A program made the translations under genes and the position numbers. This document shows positions 58,181 to 64,000 of a DNA stretch of 64,000 nt, piece by piece (within the stretch, counting starts at the first letter, position 1; each line of letters begins with the position of its first letter). The notes beneath the pieces are model-generated. The model was not told where the DNA came from. It made no database searches and worked only from the letters and a program-made list of their open reading frames with translations. This stretch comes from Symsagittifera roscoffensis (taxonomy: Eukaryota; Xenacoelomorpha; Acoela; Convolutidae), in the NCBI RefSeq assembly GCF_963678635.1, contig NC_087065.1:67921374-67985373 (forward strand). Direction: 5' to 3'.

Positions 58181-58821
58181 GCACTTTGAAGGTTTGCAAT
58201 CGCCTCATCAGGTAAGGTCTTCAGGTTCTTGGGCGTGAATGTGCCTGTTGTCACCTCTTTCTTTCGTGATTTGGCTTCATTCATCAGGAGGGCTCGACTA
58301 GCCTTGACCCCCGAAAATGCATCTTCATGGCGGGTATGCTTCGCGTCCGCTACTGCATCCCAGAATTGAGTGCAATCCGACTTGAAATGTTGCTCCAAAT
58401 TACAAAAGAAGCATCTCGGTCCATTTTTCATTATCAACCCTCTCCCATACTCTTCGTGGTCCTCCTCAGTTGAATCAACATCATCTAGAAAGTAGCCTAT
58501 TGCCTTCATATTTTTTTTGTTAGTAGAACAGGCTGAAATTTGGTGGTCCATCGAACCATAATTCGCACATGACCTCCTCTTATCCATGTCGTCACGAAGT
58601 CTGTACCAACTGGAATTCGCGCCAGTTTTTAATATACTGTTGTTGCCGTAATTGCTGTAACAATTTTGCGCCCTTGGTTTTATGAGCAAGTACTCAGGCG
58701 ACTTCATGCGCAAATCATCGGGCGTGGGCACTTGATCTACCGATAGGGTGAAGTGTGTGGCCAACATTGTTATTAGCTCATCACTTTTTACTCCATCCAT
58801 GAATTTTGAGGCAATAGCCAA
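58181..58821 (-). pseudogene. Ty3/gypsy gag, nucleocapsid with zinc knuckles
   Basis: Frame 58821-58156 contains two CCHC-type knuckles. The first spans residues 85-98 (CANYGSMDHQISAC), where the second Cys is Tyr 88, so it is damaged. The second is intact: Cys 137, Cys 140, His 145, Cys 150 (CFFCNLEQHFKSDC). An acidic stretch lies between them. A gag zinc knuckle binds genomic RNA. The last residues of the frame (from about 58,180) belong to the duplicated segment, where NLQSANLQSAKS repeats and the gag end is lost. Confidence 0.82.
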
Positions 58822-59819
58822 GTTCCGCTCCTATATCATCTCATCAGGGTTGCTTCTCCTTCTGAGTAATTCGAGGTCATCCAAAAACTTGTTCATGGAT
58901 TCGTCATCTCTTTGACGCCTCTTTTCAAACTTCACCATAGCTTGATGTACGTACCTGCACATCCGAGCCGAAGCGATTCAGAAAGATGTCGATTATTTTG
59001 CGAGCGCTGTCTCGTTCATTAGTCCTTTTTGCCATACACAACTTAGGGCCGTGCCCTCTAGATTGCTCGTCAGTGCGCTGCCTTCCTGTTTTTTGGAGAG
59101 ATTCTCTTCCTCAAAATGTAACTTCATCGCCTCTATCCAGGTGTCGATGCAACCATCTGATTCGTCCTGGTATGACTTCGGCTTTTTGAGTGCCCTTCTT
59201 GACCTCTCTCCTCTCTCGGTTGACTTCGAGAGTTTGGTGATGAATGTCTCGAGAGATCTGTTCAAAGGCTCAAACATCGAAGCGTTTATCGTGGTGTCCT
59301 GCAAGATGGTAGTCAGATGTGGCACCGATCTGACCTGTGCCATTGTCGATGACTATGCTCCGACGTCGCTTCCGCTTCCGGCGGGGCCGGATTCGTCCGA
59401 CCCGCCCTCGACGAGGTTGCCCTGGGTTTCTCCCTATGGTTAGACTCAAAGCCGGTTCTAGATCTTGGCTGGGCCCCTGAATGACATCGGGCTCTGCCTC
59501 CGTCAGTCGTTTGGCGTGAGTCCTCCATTGGAGCGTGGCGATTCTCCCGGTTGCCACTGCTCAAGATCTCAACAAGCTTCAGCATCATAAGGTCAGCTTT
59601 GGCATCTAACCTTTTCTCCAGGCTAGTCATCGTATGAGCGTAGGTGTTGTCGTGATCGTTCAATAATCGCTCGATCTCTCTCGTCATCTTAACGTCTCTT
59701 TCTTGTGACTCCTTGGTCGCCAGCGCCAAACTATGCGCCAGGCACTGATCGGTGTCCCGAATCAGCTGGGCCTGATCACTTCTCGCTTTTGACTTCACGT
59801 CTTTCAGCTCGTCTCTCAA
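58822..59819 (-). pseudogene. Ty3/gypsy gag, capsid region
   Basis: Frame 59343-58993 has a CIDTWIEAMKLHFEEENLSK block followed by EGSALTSNLEGTALSCVW, the pattern of the retrotransposon gag capsid (a W-x4-M-x5-F helix, then a helix ending with Trp). Frame 59819-59313 is a helical, charged region (ESQERDVKMTREIERLL, LEKRLDAKADLMMLKLVEIL), probably coiled coil, then Arg/Pro-rich. The two frames differ, with the shift near 59,330. 58,822-58,990 also reads as capsid (FDDLELLRRRSNPDE region). Together these form the middle of gag. Confidence 0.7.
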
Positions 59820-60008
59820 TCTTTCATGGCCTTTTTGAGCCCTTTCTTAAACTCGATCTATCCTCTTGGTCATATAGTGTCGCAGTTTTTCAAGGCCTGC
59901 GACATGATATGACCAAGAGAATGGATCGAATGAAGAAAGGGCTCAAAAAGGCCATGAAAGGTTGAGAGACGAGCTGACAGATGTGAAGTCACAAGCGAGA
60001 AGTGATCA
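59773..60008. repeat. About 112-bp inverted repeat inside gag
   Basis: The left arm 59773-59885 and right arm 59897-60008 are reverse complements with scattered mismatches, around an 11-base centre (TTTTTCAAGGC). The outer edges are TGATCACTTCTCGCTT and AAGCGAGAAGTGATCA. The inner edges are GTGTCGCAG and CTGCGACAT. Both arms read as the same gag coiled-coil sequence, one on each strand, so the segment was copied in inverted orientation. Divergence between arms shows it is older than, or differently corrected from, the 14-kb hairpin. Confidence 0.9.
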
Positions 60009-60943
60009 TTACACCGTCAAACATGTAGCTCAAGTAGCTAGCCGTTCCCAGCACTGGGGTAAGACCCAGGGACGATGACGTCGATTGAGGTTGCAGCCGG
60101 GTACTCGACGATGCACCATCCTTCTGTGTGCCCATCGACATCATCAGTTTATCGTATGACGAAGATGCTCCCACTGTTATCCCATCTGACATTGGTCTAG
60201 TTGGCGAATTAGACAACGCTTTCTTGCTCTTCTCCTGTCTCGTGCTAGGTTGAATTCCATGTCCGAGTGCATCAGCCCCGGTCCGTCATATCTAGAGGAC
60301 AATCCATCAGTTCGGAGCGACGTCATGTGCTCATCGTACATAGTCTTGAAGCTTCTTTTTGATTTTGAACATGGTTGCTCTTCTCTTGGATTTATGCTTG
60401 ACATCATTGCATTCTTGCCCTGCTTGACTAGAGAGGATTGTTCCTTTCTCCGACTATTGCCTTTGATCTCTGATTTAGACGTCCCCTTAAACAACAGCTT
60501 CTCTCGTACTACGACCTCGGAACGCTCCGAGGGCTCTTGAGTTTCCCCGGTTTCTTCCCGCTCAGGTTCCTCGCCAGGCTCTTCCGGGTCCCCGCGATGG
60601 TGGTGGTTGGGTCGGATTAGTGTCTGCTCCCTTCGTCGAAGGGGTCAGTTGGCGTCACGTTAGCCGCTCTGGGCTCCGCGTCCCGTTCCTCATCACCATC
60701 TCGATTCTTCTCACTTCTTAAATTCATTCCGCTCACTGATAGATCACTATGACCTTCACTTGCTGCTTCACACGCAAAAACGTCTGTGATGCTACTAATC
60801 GAGGATTGGCTACGCAGTGATCTAAACCTCCGCGTGCTTCCCGTGCTCAGCCTGGGAATCTTAGTTGTTTCCCTTAGCGAGTCTCTACGCTGCATGTTTT
60901 GTGATAAAGAAATTTGCTTTTGACGGCAATGCACAAGCTTCAA
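60009..60943 (-). pseudogene. Ty3/gypsy gag, N-terminal region
   Basis: Frames 60943-60617, 60494-60177 and 60216-59989 are Ser/Arg/Lys-rich and low in hydrophobic residues (for example IPRLSTGSTRRFRSLRSQSS, RKEQSSLVKQG, YDEHMTSLRTDGLSSRYDG). This is consistent with the disordered N-terminus of a large gag. No folded domain is seen. The start may be the Met at 60,943 or at the internal MQRRDSL (about 60,892). It is broken at least twice. Confidence 0.45.
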
Positions 60944-61188
60944 AAATAAATTTGAAAAAAATCTTGCCTAAGCCTGCCTACTCAACACATTCAATATCAA
61001 AAACTTCCCATCAATCTGTTAGAGATGCTATCAGTGACTCAGCTAATGTTACACACAGGACCTACCCAGTGTTAGATTATTAGAATATTTTCAAACAATA
61101 TTTTATAAAGGAGCAGTGATGGTTTCAGTAACATTTAAATAAAACTTAGTCTTATAGAAACAGACTTACCTCGATTGGAACACTCCAA
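60944..61188. other. Probable 5' leader of the minus-strand element
   Basis: AT-rich, no coding. It lies between the gag start and the 186-bp tandem repeats. If the element is an LTR retrotransposon its primer binding site should be here or just beyond 62 kb. I could not identify one with confidence. Confidence 0.35.
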
Positions 61189-61199
61189 AAGAAAGAAGC

Positions 61200-62057
61200 C
61201 CAGGACACTGTCTTCTCAAGTGAGTGTGTCTTGTCTAATACACTCACGGAGGTCTTCTTTTATATGTCCTGCAATTGCCCGAGCCGTCTTACTACGTAGC
61301 TCAAGGCAACCTTTTGATCGAAAATATCTAGAGTCTAAGCAAAAGCTATCCCACACCCGGACAGCTCCAAGTGCACGAGAGTAGGGAACTACTTTGTCTT
61401 CTCAAGTGAGTGTGTCTTGTCTAATACACTCACCGAGGTCTTCTTTTATATGTCCTGCAATTTCCCGAGCTGTCCTAATACGTAGCTCAAGGCAACTTCT
61501 TGATCGAAAATATCTAGAGTCCAAGCAAAAGCTCTCCCACACCCGGACAGCTCCAAGTGCACGAGAGTAGGGAGCTACTTTGTCTTCTCAAGTGAGTGTG
61601 TCTTGTCTAATACACTCACCGAGGTCTTCTTTTATATGTCCTGCAATTTCCCGAGCTGTCCTAATACGTAGCTCAAGGCAACCTTTTGATCGAAAATATC
61701 TAGAGTCTAAGCAAAAGCTATCCCACACCCGGACAGCTCCAAGTGCACGAGAGTAGGGAACTACTTTGTCTTCTCAAGTGAGTGTGTCTTGTCTAATACA
61801 CTCACGGAGGTCTTCTTTTATATGTCCTGCAATTGCCCGAGCCGTCTTACTACGTAGCTCAAGGCAACCTTTTGATCGAAAATATCTAGAGTCTAAGCAA
61901 AAGCTATCCCACACCCGGACAGCTCCAAGTGCACGAGAGTAGGGAGCTACTTTGTCTTCTCAAGTGAGTGTGTCTTGTCTAATACACTCACCGAGGTCTT
62001 CTTTTATGTGCTCCCGGATTACCCGATCCTTCCGAATAAGTAGCTCAAAGCAACCAC
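61200..62057. repeat. Tandem repeat, 186-187 bp unit, about 4.5 copies
   Basis: GTCTTCTCAAGTGAGTGTGT recurs at 61209, 61396, 61582, 61768 and 61954, giving periods of 187, 186, 186 and 186. Each unit includes AATACACTCAC, TTTTATATGTCCTGCAATT, a TAGCTCAAGGCAAC block and ACACCCGGACAGCTCCAAGT. Units alternate between two subtypes (CGGAGG and GCCCGAGCCGTC versus CCGAGG and TCCCGAGCTGTC). The last one diverges after about 62,005. It sits upstream of gag on the minus strand, a position where LTR or leader repeats act as promoter elements in some retroelements. Confidence 0.92.
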
Positions 62058-62190
62058 ACAACCAAAATCACAACCAAAAGAAAAACTTGTTCGCATACTT
62101 TGATGAACCCGATTTAGAATCCAAAGTTATTCGCGAAACTCCGGGTCAACTGGGCCACTATTCTCCTAATATACACGTCTCGTGAGTATT
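62058..62190. other. Right edge of the tandem repeat
   Basis: Diverged repeat tail, then unique sequence ending near CACGTCTCGTGAG. The plus-strand frame 61952-62185 only mirrors the repeat and is not called. Confidence 0.4.
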
Positions 62191-62229
62191 CGGCCTTCTA
62201 TTTAGACCTGAAAGGTATATCTAAGGAAG

Positions 62230-62530
62230 TTTAAAATGTCCCGGAGGTTACCTCCAAATTTTCACTAAGGAGGGTTGTTAAAGGGCTTGAGTCACTTCGG
62301 AGGGTTACTTCGGAGGGTTGTTAAGACAATTAACTTACTTCGGAGGGTTACTTCGGAGGTTTGTTAAGACACTTAGCTTACTCCGGAGGGTTACCTCGGA
62401 AGGTACCTTAAACACTTGAGTTGCTTCGGAGGGTCTCCCTTAATTCACTAAGGAGGGTCAATAAGAGGCTTAAGTCAATCCAGAGGGTTGCTTCGGAGGG
62501 TACCCTCAAAATTCGAACTTTTTCATGTTT
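62230..62530. repeat. Irregular CGGAGGGTTAC repeat cluster
   Basis: About twelve variants of TTCGGAGGGTTACTT occur in 300 bp, in pairs (TCGGAGGGTTACTTCGGAGG then GTTGTTAAGACA) with a looser 45-60 bp higher-order spacing. Spacers such as TTAAGACACTTAGCTTACT recur. Isolated GGAGGGT or its complement ACCCTCC also appear at 62,605, 62,935, 62,980, 63,198, 63,378, 63,440, 63,602 and 63,982. No coding. Confidence 0.8.
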
Positions 62531-64000
62531 CGCCTAAAGGGTACTCCAGCTACTCCCAAAAAGAGTCAAAACAAGCTAAATTCACTCTGGGGGTTTTTTT
62601 GACCCTCCGAACAAACAAATTTTAAAGAATTTTTCTATCCTGAAGTTACCAACCCAAAAACAGTTGGGGTCCAGGAAAGTGATTAAAAACGTCGACTTAT
62701 GGTACCAAAATTATTCCGATCGGTTGGCTAGTCACCAAAAACGCGTTCATTAAATTGACCTTTTTTCACCACCAATATAGGTTCTCAGAGACTTTTTCCG
62801 CAATTCTTACTGAAAGTGCCTAAAAGTACTTGAAGTTAGCGTAGTAGCCCTGTACGGCACTGGAATAATGCAAAAAAACTGGACCAAATTTGGTTTGAAA
62901 ACAAAAATTTGGCCAAAAACTATCAAATTTGGACCCTCCGATTTCTTCCTTTTCCAATCTTCTAGCTGCATCCACGGAGCTATTCGGAGGGTTACTCAAA
63001 AGTCGCCCTAGCAACCGAACACGTTATGCTAGCACACTCCTAACGCAAAAAAATTTATCGCTCCAACTCTAAAAACTCAAAAACTCGATTCACAAAACAT
63101 ATTGACGAAATTCGGAAAATTAGAAAAATTTTGATCGAAAAACTTTTATTTTCGCCAACTTCTACTAAATTTTTTTCCGCGCAGTTTCTTTAATTAGGAG
63201 GGTCGAACTACGTAGTAGCTCACTGCGCAGAAGTTTTTTGCTTCTCGAAAAAATTTCTCTGGTTGACAGTTTGGTCGAAAATCAGGGTTTTTCGTCAAAA
63301 TTAGGGTGTTTCTCGGGTCTAAAAGTGAGATTAAAATATATAATAGGGATAATAGTCGTTAATCAATTTTACTATACCCTCCGTTGCACCATATTTCTCG
63401 AATTAAGACACTTAACTCGGAAGTTCGCAATCGATGGAGGGTGTAATCGGGCCGAGCCAATTGTGCCCCCACCACTTAAGTTTTAATGGAATTATACCCG
63501 AACGATTCTGAAATTGTGTCAACAATATACAACAACCGTTGTGGATGTTGTCCCTGATGCCCTCTGTTGAATCCGGAACACGTGTGTCAGCTTGCCGCTC
63601 TACCCTCCGGTCACCGGCAAAATTATCATTAACGTGCTTAAATACTCAAACAACACTCACGGGAGGATACCCTACCCACCACCAAAACACTCGATTTTTC
63701 GATCGGAAATGATATAAATCAACCCGCAATCACAACAATAGGAAGGTCAGACCACATCCCGTCCAGAAATTATATATATAACTGTCATTTTACAAACTTT
63801 TTTAACTGCTTTTGGTCTTTTTTGGATTTTCTACTGTTTTTTGTTTTTTTTTTTATTTTCAAGTAAATTTGTTTTTGGTTTTTTCTTAGTTATACAGTTT
63901 TTTCGTCCGATTTTACGCTTTCTCTTCAATTGTGTTTGGTCCCAGGGACTTGGGATAAGCGGGCTCATGACTTCCCACCTAACCCTCCGGCCCCCGGATT
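62531..64000. other. Gene-free stretch with dispersed ACCCTCCG motifs
   Basis: No supported gene. The 64-codon minus frame (63014-62820) and the 82-codon plus frame (63238-63486) have no recognisable domain. The single GGAGGGT/ACCCTCC motifs lie in otherwise AT-rich sequence with T runs near 63,800-63,880. Confidence 0.5.

Noticed and set aside
61200-62057. CRISPR-like repeat array
   Set aside because: The unit is 186 bp with no spacer/repeat alternation, in a eukaryotic genome. It is a plain tandem repeat.
62230-62530. Telomeric repeat array
   Set aside because: The motif is CGGAGGGTTAC with irregular spacing, not a 5-7 bp tandem telomere unit.

Overview
The window is eukaryotic, almost certainly from an invertebrate animal. 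It is AT-rich, has no operons or Shine-Dalgarno sites, and I found no intact host gene. What can be recognised is almost entirely transposable-element sequence: a BEL/Pao element, two different Ty3/gypsy-like elements, a Penelope-like reverse transcriptase, degenerate LINE reverse transcriptases, a fold-back MITE, and a family of short non-autonomous elements whose ends look like those of Helentron-associated (HINE) elements. I cannot name the species. Nearly all coding sequence is broken by stops or frameshifts, so the window reads as a graveyard of nested, rearranged elements.

Layout. 1-12.7 kb: AT-rich, gene-free DNA with at least five copies or pieces of the HINE-like family (about 1.2, 4.2, 7.8, 9.0 and 9.5 kb), local tandem duplications, G runs, a GC-rich nested palindrome (10.45 kb) and a field of palindromic TCCATTATAATGGA-type repeats (11.3-12.1 kb). 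12.7-20.7 kb: an LTR element on the plus strand with LTRs of about 400 bp, a Gln/Asn/Thr-rich gag-like frame, a 97-bp near-perfect hairpin and a 1.58-kb tandem duplication that carries a third LTR. 20.7-32.2 kb: mostly gene-free, with a CGGAATCCG repeat field (22.3-22.7 kb), HINE-like fragments, a fold-back MITE (24.4 kb) and two decayed LINE RT copies (27.8-29.2 kb). 32.2-36.2 kb: a BEL/Pao element on the minus strand that has lost its RT catalytic core, with a tRNA-like sequence just beyond its pol end. 38.3-40.1 kb: plus-strand Penelope-like RT followed by a LINE RT cut off abruptly at 40,122.

40.1-62 kb is the most interesting part. It is less AT-rich and coded almost wholly on the minus strand. 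From right to left it reads: tandem 186-bp repeats, gag with zinc knuckles, a misplaced duplicate of the RT-thumb/RNase H region, an aspartic protease, RT, RNase H, an acidic/Ser-rich spacer, integrase, a long tail with a macro-domain-like segment, and then an 8.5-kb block of broken frames. That block begins with a coiled-coil protein fused to an SGNH (GDSL) hydrolase-like domain, contains a second SGNH-like segment, and ends in frames I do not recognise. I infer that this may be one very large (about 20 kb) Ty3/gypsy-related element with unusual accessory domains. The alternative is two elements side by side. 62-64 kb holds an irregular field of CGGAGGGT motifs.

No gene network can be drawn because nothing looks functional today. 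In the element that may once have worked as a unit, gag, protease, RT, RNase H and integrase would provide the retrotransposition cycle. The macro-like and SGNH-like segments would be accessory functions not seen in a minimal gypsy element.
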